64,000 bases of DNA from Ovis canadensis (GCF_042477335.2 NC_091256.1:46827001-46891000), one strand, 5' to 3'; counted from the first letter of the stretch, positions 48,020 to 61,003 are shown. The notes: generated from the letters alone by a model not told the origin. Program-made: numbers and translations.

Positions 48020-48107
48020 ATATACATCAATCCCAATCTCCCATTCTAACCCTGCTTTCAAGTTCCCAGCCCAATATCTTTTAACCCTGAGTATAAGCAT
48101 GGTATGG

Positions 48108-48325
48108 GCTTCCCAGGTAGTGTTAGTGGTAAAGAACCCACCTAATGCAGGAGACATAAGAGACACAGGTTCGATCCCTGTGTCAGGAAGATTCCCTGGA
48201 GAAGGGCATGGTAATTCACTTTAATGTTCTTGCCTAGAGAAGTCCATGGACAGAGGAACCTGTAGGGCTACAGCCCATAGAACTGCACAGATTTGGATGG
48301 GACTGAATGACTGAGCACGCGCATA
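48108..48325 (+). mobile_element. Bov-tA SINE
   Basis: Sense copy, GGGCTTCCCAGGTAGTGTTAG to GACTGAATGACTGAGCACG. A small insertion sits in the head. Confidence 0.87.
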
Positions 48326-48539
48326 AGTATGGAATACCAATTTGCAAGCTACTCAGAATTTTAGGTCACATATGGATATACTATGGGCCTCTGGAAATAT
48401 AAATTGGGCGTTATCTCTACACTTAAGCATCCTTCTGAGCTGCTGAAACTGGACCCAGCTATACCTAGAAACTGTGCTTAGCTTTTCAATATATAATGGG
48501 TTTAATCTGAATAAAGTCGCATTTTATCCTTTGGTGGTT

Positions 48540-48900
48540 TTCCCTTCCATGTTTTCTTTTTGATGAGGTATATTTACATATAATAAAATTCATCTCTTCT
48601 GCGTTCAGCATACAGTCATTCATCCAGCACCATAATCAAAACATAGAATAATTCCATCAACCCTCAAGCTCCCTTACACCCCTTGGTAGTCAAATCCTTC
48701 CCAATATCCAGCCACTGGTAACCACTGAACTACTTTCTGTTACTGGAGTTTTGCCTTTTCTAGGATAGTCCATAGATGGAATCATACAGCATGCTATCTT
48801 TTTTCTGATTCCTTTCACTAGAAATATTTTCAAGATCCATCCATGTCGTTAAATATCAGTAGTTCATTTCTATATACTGTTGGTGTGACTGTACTACAGA
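48540..48900 (-). mobile_element. Old L1M fragment
   Basis: Antisense; includes GAGGTATATTTACATATAAT and GATCCATCCATGTCGTT-type landmarks. Confidence 0.65.
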
Positions 48901-48939
48901 CTGCTTATATACTACCAGTTGAAAGAATGTAAGTTTATA

Positions 48940-49350
48940 CATAGTATCAATCGTGTATATACATCAACCCCAAACTCCCAATTCATCCCATCCCCCTCTA
49001 CCCCACCTTGCTATCCATACATGTGTTATCTATGTCTGTATCTCTATTTCTGCTTTGTAAATAAGGTCATGCTGTATAGGAGAAACTAATATAACATTGT
49101 AAAGAAGCTATATTCCAATAAAATTTTTTTAGAAAGAATGTAAGTTTGGAGATTGGGATTGACATACATACATTACTATGTATGAAACAGATAACTAATG
49201 AGAACCTATTGCATAGCACAGGAAATTCTGTTCTGTGATGATGTAAATGGGAAGGAAATCTTTAACTGATTCATTTTTCTGTACAGCAGAAACTAACACA
49301 ACATTGTTAAGCAACTATACTCCAACAAAATTAATTTTTTAAAAAGCAAA
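48940..49350. mobile_element. L1 3'UTR pieces in opposite orientations
   Basis: 48940-49078 is antisense (TATATACATCAACCCCAAAC). 49080-49130 and 49146-49345 are sense ends, each finishing in an AATAAAATT-like or A-rich tail. An old rearranged or multiply inserted cluster. Confidence 0.65.
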
Positions 49351-49680
49351 AAAAGAATATAAGTTTAATTCATGTACAGCTCACCATTTATTTTCAACTA
49401 GGTTATTATATTATCTTTCTCACAGCCTTATATAGTAGTGAGGCATTATTGTGATTTTTTTATTTCTGCAGGTAAGAAAACTGTGGTCAGGAAGTTTTTT
49501 GGTTCAAATTCCTAGAGCTGGAAGGTCATGATCCCCAGATCTTCTGAGTCCTAGTCTGTGATTCCTTTCATCATTTTATCAAAACTATAGTCTACCAATT
49601 ACACTAGTACATCAACATTTAGAAATAATTTCCAAATAAAATATTTATAAGGTTATTAATATTAAAACACACACTGAGCC

Positions 49681-49855
49681 TTCCCTGGTGGTCCAGTGGC
49701 TAAGACTCCATGCTCTCAATGCAGGCGACCTGAGTTCTATCTCTGGTCAGAGAACAAGAGCCCACATACCATAACTAAAGATTTCATATGCTACAAGGAA
49801 GAGAGAAGATACCACTTGCCACAACTAAGGCCTGCTGCAGCCAAACAAATAAATA
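49681..49855 (+). mobile_element. CHR-type SINE
   Basis: CCTTCCCTGGTGGTCCAGTGG head, box-B-like GAGTTCTATCTCTGG, and a body ending in AACAAATAAATATT. Confidence 0.8.
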
Positions 49856-49954
49856 TTAAACACACATGCACACTAATTCACATTATGAATATCTGCTATT
49901 ATTGGCAAAGTATGCTCAGTAGGCCTTGGGGAACTTTGAGAACTAAGTATTAGA

Positions 49955-50445
49955 TTAATAGTTTTCAAAGTGTGGTTCTAGGACCCGCAACATCAACATC
50001 ACTTGGAAAATTGTTGGTAGCTCAAATTCTCTGGCCCTTTGAAGTGAAAGTCATTCAGTCGTGTCTGACTCTTTGTGACCCCATGAACTATATAGTCCAT
50101 GGAATTCTCCAGGCCAGAATACTGAAGTGGGTAGCCTTTCCCTTCTCCAGCAGATTTTCCCAACCCAGGTCTCCTGCACTGCAGGTGGATTCTTTACCAG
50201 CTGAGCCACAAGAGAAGCCCAGGAATACTGGAGTTAGTAGCTTATCCCTTCTCCAGTGGATCTTCCCGATCCAGGAATTGAGCCGGGGTCTCCTGCATGG
50301 CAGGCTGATTCTCTGGCTCTACTCCAGACCTACTGAATCAGACACGCTGGGGTGGGGCCCAACAGTAGTCAGTTTTACAAGCCCTGCAGGTGACCTGATG
50401 CATGCTGTAGAACCACTACACACAAGTCATCTCAGAAAACTGTAG
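49955..50445 (+). mobile_element. MER5A-like hAT fossil with nested SINEs
   Basis: Left half 49960-50040 (TTTTCAAAGTGTGGTTCTAG) and right half 50315-50440 (GACCTACTGAATCAGACACG to TGTAGAACCACTAC) match MER5A landmarks in order. Two antisense Bov pieces (50042-50312) lie between. Confidence 0.8.
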
Positions 50446-50689
50446 CCAAATTTCAGGAGTCACTTGGTAAGGAGTAATATAGTGATGCTAATGCCTATCT
50501 GACCAAAACCATTCATATTTATGCCAGAGCCCACAGTGTAACCACTGGGATCTCTGACTTCCTAGTAGTAATGGACTTGAGATGTTCTGGAGAGATTCTG
50601 CCCATGGGCATTCCAGTGATTGGATGATTCTTCCTTTTGTTTGTTTTTTCTTCTCCTTTCTTTTCCTCCTCCTTCTTCTTCTAATATCT

Positions 50690-51370
50690 TTATTGAGATA
50701 CACATCATACATCATATATTTCACCATTTAAGGCACATAATTCAATGGCTTTGAGTATATTCACAGAGTTGTACCACCATCACCACAATAAATTTTGAAA
50801 CATTTTTATCATCCAACAAGAAATTCTAAAACGCTATACCATTAGCAATCACTCTCCACTTTTCCTCAACCATTCAGCCATTGGTAGCCACCAGTTTACA
50901 TTCTGTCTATGGATTGGTCTAATCTGGACATTTCATGTAAGTGGAATCATTCAATATGTGTTCTTTCATGGATGGTCTTTTACTTAGCATGTTTTTCCCC
51001 AAGCTTCTTCCATGCTATAGCATGTGTCAGCACTTCATTTATTTTTATTGCCAAACAATATTCCACTGTATAGACATTCCGCTGATATTTACCCATCACA
51101 AGCTGATGGACATTTGAGTTGTTTTCAGCTTTTGGCCATGAACATTGTTGCTACGAACATTTACATACAAGTTTTTGTGTGGCCATATGTTTTAATTTCC
51201 CTTGGATGAGTACTTAAGAGTGGAGTTTGGGGGCTATATGGTAACTATTGTTAACTTTTTGAGGAACCACCAGGCTGCTTTCCAATGCAGTAACTGCACC
51301 ATTTTGCATTCCTACCAGCTGTGTATGAGTGTTTCATTTCTCTGCATCCTCACCAATACTTGCTATTAGG
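50690..51370 (-). mobile_element. Old L1M fragment
   Basis: Antisense, TTTGAGTATATTCACAGAGTTG to GAACATTGTTGCTACGAAC to CACCATTTTGCATTCCTACC. Confidence 0.7.
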
Positions 51371-51605
51371 CCTGAGTTCTTCTGAAAGTTGTGGAAAGCC
51401 ACAGTCACTCTGGTGAGACTAAGCCTGGACCTGCTCCTTCCTGGCAGCTTCCTCAGAGATATAGTTCATTCTTAAGAAATTCTGAATACACTGTTTGCCC
51501 TGATCTCAATGGGGAACTCCCACACTAGCCTTTGAATCAACACTTCCCTTCAAGTGAATTACTTTTCGACTTTTAGGACTAGAGCAGATCCTGTTGTACA
51601 TTGTC

Positions 51606-51932
51606 AGTTGAAAGTGAAAGTGAAAGTTGCTCAGTCAAGTCTGACTCTTTGCAACCACATGGACTATACAGTCCATGGAACTCTTTAGGCCAGAATACTG
51701 GACTGGGTAGCCTTTCCCTTCTCCTGTGAATCTTCCCAACCCAGGGATTAAACTCCAGCCTCCCACATTGCAGGCAGAATTTTTTACCAGCTGAGCCACA
51801 AGGGAAGCCAAGAATACTGGAGAGGGTAGCCTATCCCTTCACCAGTGGATCTTCCCAACCCAGAAATCAAACCAGGGTCTCGTGAATTGCAGGTGGATTC
51901 TTTACCAACTGAGCTTTGAGGGAACATTGTCA
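51606..51932 (-). mobile_element. Compound Bov-tA/Bov-A SINE
   Basis: Antisense; a full copy followed by a second tRNA-side unit (GAATACTGGAGAGGGTAGCC onward). The GAAAGTGAAAGTGAAAG linker begins it. Confidence 0.83.
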
Positions 51933-52239
51933 GTTAGAACAGCGTATATTTACAGTGTCACTCTAGAGTTGATCTAAATCTACTATTAATAGATAAAACC
52001 TGTTGGCTCCATGGACAAGGTATTAAAGGCAGAGGACATGGCTCTTCCTAGTGCCTAGAGGAAGGTGATAGCCCCAGATGAACAGATATTTAACCTAAAA
52101 TATGGACTGAAAATTATTGGAGAATTCCAATTTTGCATGCTTATTTTTTTCCCTTTTAACTTCTGTGTACTATGAGGATTTGGCTACAGTTCTATGGACT
52201 GGAGTGACTTCATACGCATGCAGTTCTTTGTGGCTAAAT

Positions 52240-52456
52240 GCGTGCTAAGTCACTTCAGTCATGTCTGACTTTTTGCCACCCTACGGACTGTAGCTTGCCA
52301 GGTTTCTCAGTCCATAAGATTCTCCAGGCAAGAATACTGGAGTGGGTTGCCATGCCCTCATCCAGGGGATCTTCCTGACCCAGAGATCAAACCTGTATCT
52401 CTTATGTCTCCCGCACTGGCAGACAGGTTCTTTACCACTAGCAACACCTGGCTATG
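52240..52456 (-). mobile_element. Bov-tA SINE
   Basis: Antisense copy, GCTAAGTCACTTCAGTCATG to TTTACCACTAGCAACACCTGG. Confidence 0.85.
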
Positions 52457-53044
52457 CACACAGGGTCTTTATATACATACTCTCAGGAAAGCTGGTGAGT
52501 GTCTGCTGAATCATTCATATTTTCCCAACAAAAAGAATGTTATCAGCTTCCCAGTTTATCTGAGGAAGGTCCAAATAGCCCCGGCACACCGAGACTGTCC
52601 TCCTCTTCCTTAAGCTTGTCTCTCTTTGTGTGATCCTTTGCTTTCCTGTGATGGAACCCACCTTTTTGCCATTTGATATTAACTGTGAGAGTTAAAATGT
52701 TAAAAAAAAAAATGCTCATATTGGAGGCAGCAGAGAAAGAGTAAGAGCCGAAGTTAAGGAGAGAAGATTGGGATGAGTAGAATAAAGTGCATCTACTGTG
52801 TGTTGGATTCTCTACCATGTGCTTCACATTGGACAGGCCAGTTAATCTTCCAGTGGTTAATCTAGGATAACCATTTTATGGTTGAGGAAAATTAGGTCCA
52901 GAAAGCATTTGTCATTTGCCCTAATTTTTCATAGCTAGCTCAAGGCACAAAGGGGACTTCAATGATATCATCAATCCTTTTCTCGTAATCAGGAGATGAT
53001 ATTAACCAAGGTCGTGATAAAACCTGAAAGCGGTGGTACAAGAT

Positions 53045-53204
53045 CCCTAAAAGAGCAGAGGCTCAAGGACTCTAAACAAGTGGGTTAGAATCCTGGTTTT
53101 GCAAGTAAATGAAACTAGACCAGACCCTAAAAGAGCAGAGGCCCAAGGACTCTAAACAAGTGGGTTAGAATCCTGGTTTTGCAAGTAAATGAAACTAGAC
53201 CAGA
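53045..53204. repeat. 80-bp tandem duplication
   Basis: 53045-53124 is repeated at 53125-53204 with a single mismatch (T at 53062, C at 53142). The unit includes MIR-like 5' sequence. Confidence 0.97.
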
Positions 53205-53205
53205 G

Positions 53206-53425
53206 TTTCACAACCTCAGAACTATTGATACTTTGAGCCAAATGATTCCTTGTTGGGGATACTGCCCTGTATGTTGTGGGATGCTGTGCAGCATCCCTGG
53301 CCTCTATTGAGTAGATGTCAGTAGATCTTGCCTCTGCAACATGTGACAACCAAAAATGCCTCCACATTGCTACCTGTTCCCTGGGAGATAAACTCATCCC
53401 TGGCCAAGAACCACTGAGTTAGACA
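53206..53425 (+). mobile_element. Non-autonomous hAT-like fossil
   Basis: Inverted-end-like GTTTCACAACCTCAGAACTAT and CCAAGAACCACTG, with GATGCTGTGCAGCATCCC inside. Same family as 11195-11375, not named with certainty. Confidence 0.55.
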
Positions 53426-54309
53426 AACCTGTTCCATTGTCTGTTAATCGAGAGATAATAACCACCATGAGATTGTTGTGAGAATCTCATCAAATTGTGG
53501 TCTGCCAAAGCCTTTGTAAATTCTAATGCTTGACACAAATGGAGGTTGTCATTATCACCCCAGAGAAACACAAGACACTGGATCGGAGGCATCATTATGC
53601 AAATTAGTGTGATGAGCAGCGGAGGGCTCAGCAGGCAGCCGAGTGTCCTTGAACAGACACGTGACTGGTGCAATTCTTTGGGGAATGAACAAAGCTGGGA
53701 GCCTGTTGTTTCCCAACCTTAGGGGCTGCATTAGTCCATATGATGAGTGTGGATGGCAGAGGTCACTGAGAGTGAGTTTGTGGGAAGAGATGTCAGGAGG
53801 ACAGGGTTGGGCAATGAAGACTGAGAGTGAGGCATGAGCATTCAGGAGATTTGGAAGCAGCAGGCAGAAGGAGGAGCCTTTATGGTGGAGAAGGAGGACT
53901 TTGTGTGCACTGGGACCAAGATTGTGAAGGAGGAACCAAGCCAGGTTAGTTCTGAGATGCTCATGGAAGGAAGGTGGCCTAAGTGCCTCATCAGTGCTCA
54001 AGGATCTGTGAGGATGAAGGAAGCCCAGAGACATGTAGGCTGCTGGATATATGGCTTTAGTAGATATATTATGTGCTTGTAAGTGAAACAACATAAATCA
54101 GAATACACATCATCAGGAGTTTATGATCTGCTGCAGAACATAGTAAAGAAATGTCTCATTGGGAAAACATGGATACAAATGAGAAAAAAAGATAATAATT
54201 CAATCAGAAAAACACTGAAGGGCTGTCTTCCCAAGTCAAATTTTCTAATTCAAAATCAGCCTCCTCATTGCTTAAAACCCTGTGTATAATCCACATGATC
54301 CGGGAAAAA

Positions 54310-54540
54310 GTGGGCACTCAGTAAACATTTGGTATTTTCCATTTGTGGGGCTTTAACATGATCCAGTTCATCCAAGCATTGTTGAACTGGTTTATTATAT
54401 CCATTTTACCAATTTGGAAATGAAGGCTTTGAGAGGTAATGCCCAAAGTTGCAGACATATGGGTGATAGGGTCTGAATATCAACCCATGTTTCCCAGTTC
54501 CAATCTGAGGATCCTGAAGCATACAACACTGCACTGACAT
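54310..54540. mobile_element. MIR fossil
   Basis: ATTTTACCAATTTGGAAATGAAGG and AAGTTGCAGACATATGGG follow the MIR core pattern. Confidence 0.55.
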
Positions 54541-57500
54541 GAGTATTCACAGCTTATGTGTACATGCCAGGTTGCCATGTGTGTACGTGCCTGGCCAGGC
54601 TTGGCCAGGTTTCTCAGGTAAAACTTGAAGTCTGTGTCCCGTAGGGAAGCAAGGTGTCAGATCCTGGGGAATCTCGAAAGATCCAGCTCACGCACAGTTA
54701 GCAAGCCCTGAAAGTGACTTTCATCTCCAGGGAGACAGTATTCTCATCATCTCAGCCAATCGGTTCTCCAGCACTATCTGCCTGCTGCTTCTGATCACGC
54801 CTGGCTCCCTTCACTAAGATTCACACTCTTACTCTCTTTCCTGTAGCCATGCATTTGGACTTCCTTTGGCTTTGTACAATCACTTCACCTCTCCGGGCTT
54901 CTGATACTGGACTTGGTCACCTAGGAAGCCTATTGTCTCTCCCAAGTCTAAAAATACAAGCCCACTACTCATCGGCATTTCTCAACTTCAGTTCCCCCCA
55001 GACCACCTGGATCCAAACGTGCCAAAAGCAGATTCCTGGGGTCCTATCTGCCCTACTGGAATGCAGTTTCTGGAGAGGGGGCCCTGGAATTTGTCTTTTT
55101 AATGAGCTCCCGCACCCCCATTCCCACCACCGTGATGTTCATACTTAACCAAATCTAGAACCACAGGCCAAGGGGCATATCCATTCCCTGGGAACAAGTA
55201 AGATTCATATTCTTCCCTAACTGAGTATAGCAGAATAAGACAAGTTTCCTCTGCCCTGTACCTAGTGTGGCCCTGGCCCCTGGGCTTGTGGGCTGTGGTC
55301 AGAGCTTGGTCCTGTAATCCTGTGTTCACAGAGCCCACTTTGCTTCCCATAGGCAGCCTGGAGCCAAGCACAGTGCACACTAATGACTCCTATTTCCTAG
55401 CCCAGCTTTATAAAATGCTGCAGTTTTAATATCTACCCAAATCACTCAGCCCTCTTTGCAGGGTTGTGTGCATGAGTCTGTGTGCACGCACACGTGTGCA
55501 CACTCATGCACTCATAGCCCTGCACTTTCCTCTTAATCTATACAAAATTAAATAAAACAATATGTGGAAAGTGCTTGAGGAGAGGCTGGTATTAAAAAAA
55601 AAAAAGTCATGGTTTTGTAAGTAACATACTAGGTATTCTCATTTCACTTTGGATCACTTCTCTTTCCAGCACTGCACCCTGGGAAGGTTAATTCACTGAA
55701 TGAATGTGCCGTCCTGCCCTTGGGTCCTGATCAGGCTTGGCCAGTGGGAGGCACCAGGGGAATATGAAAGGGAGAGGAAAAGGGTCAAAATGTTAATTTC
55801 CCTGCCAAGTCCTGGTAAGCAGTGGCTGGATTTCTTTACATGAGGCCTCAGCCTCTGTCAGCTGTCGCCTCTTCCAGGACAGAGCTCTAGACATCACTCT
55901 TTCCCTGCCCCTTCAGACCTGGGGGTAGGGTGGGGGAGCGGTTTTTCAGTTGTTTTTAGTGGAGCCTGCCTGGGTGTTCACCCTTAATCCTGCTCACACA
56001 TTTGCACATGATTCTTTCATTTATTCTCTCCAGTCATCCCTTTTGAATATGTACCTTTTTCTTGCCAGGACCTGACTGATGCAAGTGATAACTGGCTGAA
56101 CTCAATACAAGGGCAACTCTGAACCACAGTAACTGTCCCCAGCACTGGAAATGTCTCCAGCAGCTTGTGGCTCTTAGTTGCTCAGTGCAAGAAAAATGTT
56201 CTCTTCAGCTGTGTGATGTTGAGAAGCATCAGTGCGGTTCCTTCTTCAGTGGGAAGCCAACCCCAACTCTACACCCAGTCTTCTACCCTTGATGTTCACG
56301 CCACTCCATCCAAAGGCCCACCTTTGCAACCTGTGCCCTTTGGGAAGCCAATGTTAAATCTTATCCAGAAAACAGACTGGGAGTCGTTTGAGTTGTCCTG
56401 ATGATGTGTGTGGGTCAGCCTTCCTCTACCAGGCCACGTAGTCTTTGTTCATAGAGATCTTCCTGAGCAGAGAAAAATGACATCTCACAGACCTGTACAC
56501 TTACATCAGTATGTCTACTCGTGGTATACACTTTTATACTCATGATATTGAATGTCATCTTTGTACACTTCGAAGGATAACTCTTCCTAGTTTTTCAAAG
56601 GAGATGACTGATGCTGAGAAACTTGCCCAAGGTCACTCAGCTAGTGCAGATAATCCACTTTCAAATTTGGTGGAACTCAAAGCTCCCAAAATGAAGGATC
56701 TCTCAGGATCACATCCAAATCACCTAGAGAGCTTGCAAAAGAATTAGAGATTCCTGAGAGATTCCTGCCCCATCATCAGAGTCTGCTGCAGGTCCACAGA
56801 AGGATCTGGAAAGGGAGTCCACAGTGAACTTGCTGGGTCCCTCCTCCCTGCCCCCTGCAAAACTTCTCTTTTAGTTCTCACCTTAAATCTAATTCCTGGG
56901 GAAGCCTTCTGGACCTCCTTGACTCAAATTCCCAATCTCACAGCTTCACAATGCTGCCTAAACATTTTTCATAGCTGTTACCACAATCACAATTTTATAT
57001 TTATCTGTGTAATTGTTTGATAACATCTGACTTCCACCACTAGACTATACATCCTGTCAGGGCAAGTTCTGTGCCTGATTTTAGCCACTGTTGCTTTTTC
57101 TGTGCCTGGTACATCCCTGACATTCAATAAGTATTTATCAGATGCTTGTTGACTGAAAACAGGATACTGGACCAAATGGTCCATGGGGTACCTGTCAACC
57201 ATTTGACTCTATAAATACTTGCTTGCTTCCTCTTAAGACATCAAATTTAGAATAAGAAGTAGCTGAGAAAGTATGGTTTTTCTGACTTATCATCACTTGA
57301 CATGATCACAGTATATCCAAGCAGCTGCTGTCCAGTGACCATCAACTGAAATGAGCCATCTGAAAGTATGGGAGATGCCTGGGTGCTCACCACTGCATCC
57401 TTAGAACCCATCCCAGGGACTGCCGAACTGATCCTAGATGCTCAATCAATGTTTTCTTCCACAAATGAGTTCAAATAGGCCAACATCAATGAAGTAAAGG

Positions 57501-57830
57501 CACTCTCTGCTCCTCCTTCCTCAGTTCATTTTTCTCTCCCTCAGAAATGTTTCCAGGGGTCCTTGAAGCAGGACTTAAACTAACATGTCCTTCTAGCTAG
57601 TGACATGACAGAGAAAACAATCAACAATAAAGAGCATGCCATGTGGCAATATCTAAAATGAGATGGCTTCAGGAAAAAAAAAATGTAATTCATGGAGAGA
57701 TGAGGCAAATTCATGGGGAGAAGAGGTGAATTTGCAAAAAGCGCCATCTTTTGTAAACCAAAGTCACCAGTGACATTGACTAAAAGACAATTGTGCAAAA
57801 AATGCAAGGTAGTCCCGGCCTTCCTTTTCA
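54541..57830. other. Unique DPT 5' flank
   Basis: No gene visible. Contains an imperfect palindrome in a GT/CA-rich tract (55468-55511), short A runs (55594-55605) and a MIR-like scrap near 56625. Confidence 0.6.
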
Positions 57831-57832
57831 GG

Positions 57833-58034
57833 TGCTGTACTTAGTCGCTCAGTTGTGTCTGACTCTTCGCAACCCTGTGGACTATAGCCCACCAGGCTCC
57901 TCTGTCCACGGAGATTCTCCATGCAAGCATACTGAAGTGAGTTGCCATTCCCTCCTCCAGGAGATCTCCCCCGGGATCAAACCCAGGTCTCCTGCATTGC
58001 AGGCAGACTCTTTACCTTCTGAACCACAAAATAC
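57833..58034 (-). mobile_element. Bov-tA SINE
   Basis: Antisense copy, GTACTTAGTCGCTCAGTTGTG to TTTACCTTCTGAACCAC. Confidence 0.87.
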
Positions 58035-58111
58035 CATAATTAGTGGCATATAAAACCGATGCTCTCACTCTCATTCTCTCTCTGTTTGTATATGTGTGCA
58101 TGTGTGTACAG

Positions 58112-58398
58112 ATGTATCTGCTGCTGCTGCTGCTGCTGCTAAGTCACTTCAGTAGTGTCCGACTCTGTGCGACCCTATAGATGGCAGCCTACCAGGCTCC
58201 CCCATCCCTGGGATTCTCTAGGCAAGAATACTGGAGTGAGTGGCCATTTCCTTCTCTAATGCATGAAAGTGAAAAGTCAAAGTGAAGTCTCTCAGTTGTG
58301 TCTGACTCTTCATGGACTGCAGCCTACCAGGCTCCTCCATCCATGGGATTTTCCAGGCAAGAGTACTGGAGTGGGGTGCCATTGCCCTCTCCAACAGA
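58112..58398 (-). mobile_element. Bov-A2 SINE with (CTG)n edge
   Basis: Antisense dimer preceded by seven CTG units (58118-58141). The AAAGTGAAAAGTCAAAGTG linker joins the halves. Confidence 0.88.
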
Positions 58399-58517
58399 AG
58401 TATCTATCACTTGCTAAATGGCTTCTACATCAAAGTGTCCATTTCTGTAAGAGCATGGCTATATCAGCTCATTTTAGTTGGACATCCCCCAAAAAATGCA
58501 CTTTAGTTCAAAATCAT

Positions 58518-58730
58518 TAATAGCTCCATGGGGTCGCTAACAGTCAGACACCACTGAGAGACTTCACTTTCACTTTTCACTTTCATGCACTGGAGAAGGA
58601 AATGGAAACCCACTCCAGTGTTCTTGCCTGGAGAATCCCAGGGACGGGGGAGCCTGGTGGGTTGCCATCTCTGGGGTCTCACAGAGTTGGACACGACTGA
58701 AGCACCTTAGCAGCAGCAGCAACAGCAACT
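58518..58730 (+). mobile_element. Bov-A2-like SINE
   Basis: Sense copy with the linker CACTTTCACTTTTCACTTTC and a CAGCAGCAGCAACAGCAAC tail. It forms an inverted pair with the copy 120 bp to its left. Confidence 0.87.
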
Positions 58731-59042
58731 TTACCCTTTAAGTTCAATGTACCAAATTATCAGTATATTCTGAGGTATTTTGATTTTAATTATTCAACTC
58801 CAAGCCCTACAGAGCACTCAGTGGTTCTTGTACTCTCAGGCAGGGGCATAATTATTCTATTTATTTCACTACAACCAATACTGATGGTTTCCTAAGGTCT
58901 GTTGTAGTGGGTTAAATTATTTCCCCAAATCTATGTCCACCCAGAACCTCAAAATGTGACTTTATTTGGAATAAAAGTCTTCATAGGTGTAATTCGTTAA
59001 GAATCTCAAAATGAAATCATGTTGGATTTTGTGTGGGCCTAT

Positions 59043-59258
59043 GGGCTTCCCTCATGGCTCAGTGGCAAAAAATAAATCCACCTGCCAATGCAGGAGACCT
59101 GAGTTTGATTCTTGTGTCAGGAAGATACCCTGGAGAAGGCAATGGCAATCTACTCCAGCATTCTTGCCTGGGAAATCCCAAGAACAGAGGGGCCCTGGCA
59201 GGCTACAATCCATGGGGTTGCAAAGAGTTGAATAAGACTGAATGACTAAACAGCAATG
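59043..59258 (+). mobile_element. Bov-tA SINE
   Basis: Sense copy, GGGCTTCCCTCATGGCTCAG to GAATAAGACTGAATGACTAAACAGC. Confidence 0.87.
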
Positions 59259-60049
59259 GGTCAATGACTGGTGTCCTTATAAGAAGAGGAGGGAATGCAG
59301 AGAGACACAGATAAGGGGGTGATGTGAAGAATGGGGAAATTAGAGTGATACATCTACCAGCAAAGAAACCCCAAGTGTTGTAAGAAGTTGCAGAAGCCGG
59401 GAAGGGGCAAGGAAGGATGCTCACCTAGAGGCTTCAGAGGGAGCATGGTCCTCCTGATGACTTGATTTCAGACATCTAGCCTCCAGAACTGTGAGAGAGT
59501 AAGTTTCTGTTCTAAGCCACCAGATTTGAGGTTATATTTTAGGAAATTACATATGGGTGCTGAGGATTCTACCTACCACTGGAGTGATACAGTCATCCTT
59601 CTAGTTGCACATGAAGGAAACATAATCCTTGCCAGCCTTTTCAGTTTCCTTCAAACACTCTCCTCTTTCTCTTACTCTGACAACACCCCACCTGCTCTGT
59701 GTGGCCACCCCATGTCACAGCGTTAGTTTCCTGAACAGCTGCTGAACCGAGGGACCACACAACAAACCCTAGAGTTGAGAGGCAGTGAGCTGTCAGGGAG
59801 GATGGGAAGGGCACCTCCATCAAAAGGGATGAGAACATGGTAGAAAAGGGGTGGATAAATGTCGCTTCCATTTGATTGCTCCAAGGGATACTGTCTCCTT
59901 GATTCCAGAGAAATCCAGGCCCATCAGGGAACATGCCTGCCCAGGTTTCACCTCTTTCCTCATCACACTTTCACCCAAATCTGCGTCTCCCAAGTTGAGA
60001 CTTGACAGTTTAGTCCTGGCTTCAGGCTCTGATTTCAGATCCTGGAAGA

Positions 60050-60815
60050 CATGATGGTTAACTTGAGCAAATTAATTAACATTTCTGTGCCTCAGTTTCT
60101 TCCTCTGTAAAATAGGGTGATTGACAGTTTCTACCTCATACAAGTATGGTGAGAATTAAATAAGTCAACATATAGAACACTTGAAAGATGTACAGGTATG
60201 TAATAAGAGGTAAATAATGTTAACTGTTACAGAGGATAAGGAGATTTTGGTTTTAACACCAAATGCTAATAAGAATTCTCTAGTAAGACCTAGTTCTTCA
60301 GTAACAAACTGATAACTATGTAAATATCTTACTTTAGAGTGATCAGAAAGAAGAAAGGGAAAAAAAAAAAAAAAAAGAAACAGCATGTCGGGGGAAGAAT
60401 CACTAGGATAAAAGAGTCCAAAAGCAAACATTGTTTTTGCCAGGTGTCCGTTCATAAATCTTTCTTTAAAAAAAAAAAAAAATACGAAAACCTGATCACA
60501 ATAACAGAGGAAAAAAATTCCCTATTCTTTTCTACAAAGACAAAGGGTACTTGGCTTAAGTCTATGAGCAATTTTATCAATAGCAATCACTTCACAGATG
60601 TAACAAAAGCTGCCATTCTCATGGTGATGTGCTGGGCATCAAGCTAAGCTCTTTATTCTTATCATCATCTTTAATCCTCACAACAACCTTTGCCATGGAA
60701 TTATACACATTTCAGAGACGAGAAAACAGTTTCATAGAAAGAAGACAAGTAATTGCCCAAGGTCACAAAACCAGAAAGCAAAGTACCTGGGATTTGAATT
60801 CAGAATTCTGACTTC
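60050..60815. mobile_element. Two MIR fossils around A-rich tracts
   Basis: 60050-60165 has CTCAGTTTCTTCCTCTGTAAA. 60625-60815 has CATCTTTAATCCTCACAACA and GCCCAAGGTCACAAAACC. Poly(A) runs occur at 60359-60376 and 60468-60481. Confidence 0.7.
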
Positions 60816-61003
60816 AAAGTTCATCATCTCATCTTTCCCTATTGTGTTACGCAGCCTGTGTTTATCTCTAAAACCAGACAGTTATTACAAGGATGGAAAA
60901 GTACTGAAGGAGTATAAAGTACTAGTTTCCCCACAGGAGTAATCTGTGTTCTCAAACTACTTGGATACCCTACAAGTGAGATTGCATAAAAAGGAGGCGG
61001 TCC

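Noticed and set aside
58118..58141. (CTG)n resembling a disease-type trinucleotide repeat
   Set aside because: It is the usual tail of Bov-A2 SINEs, as at 45869-45887, and not in a transcript that I can identify.
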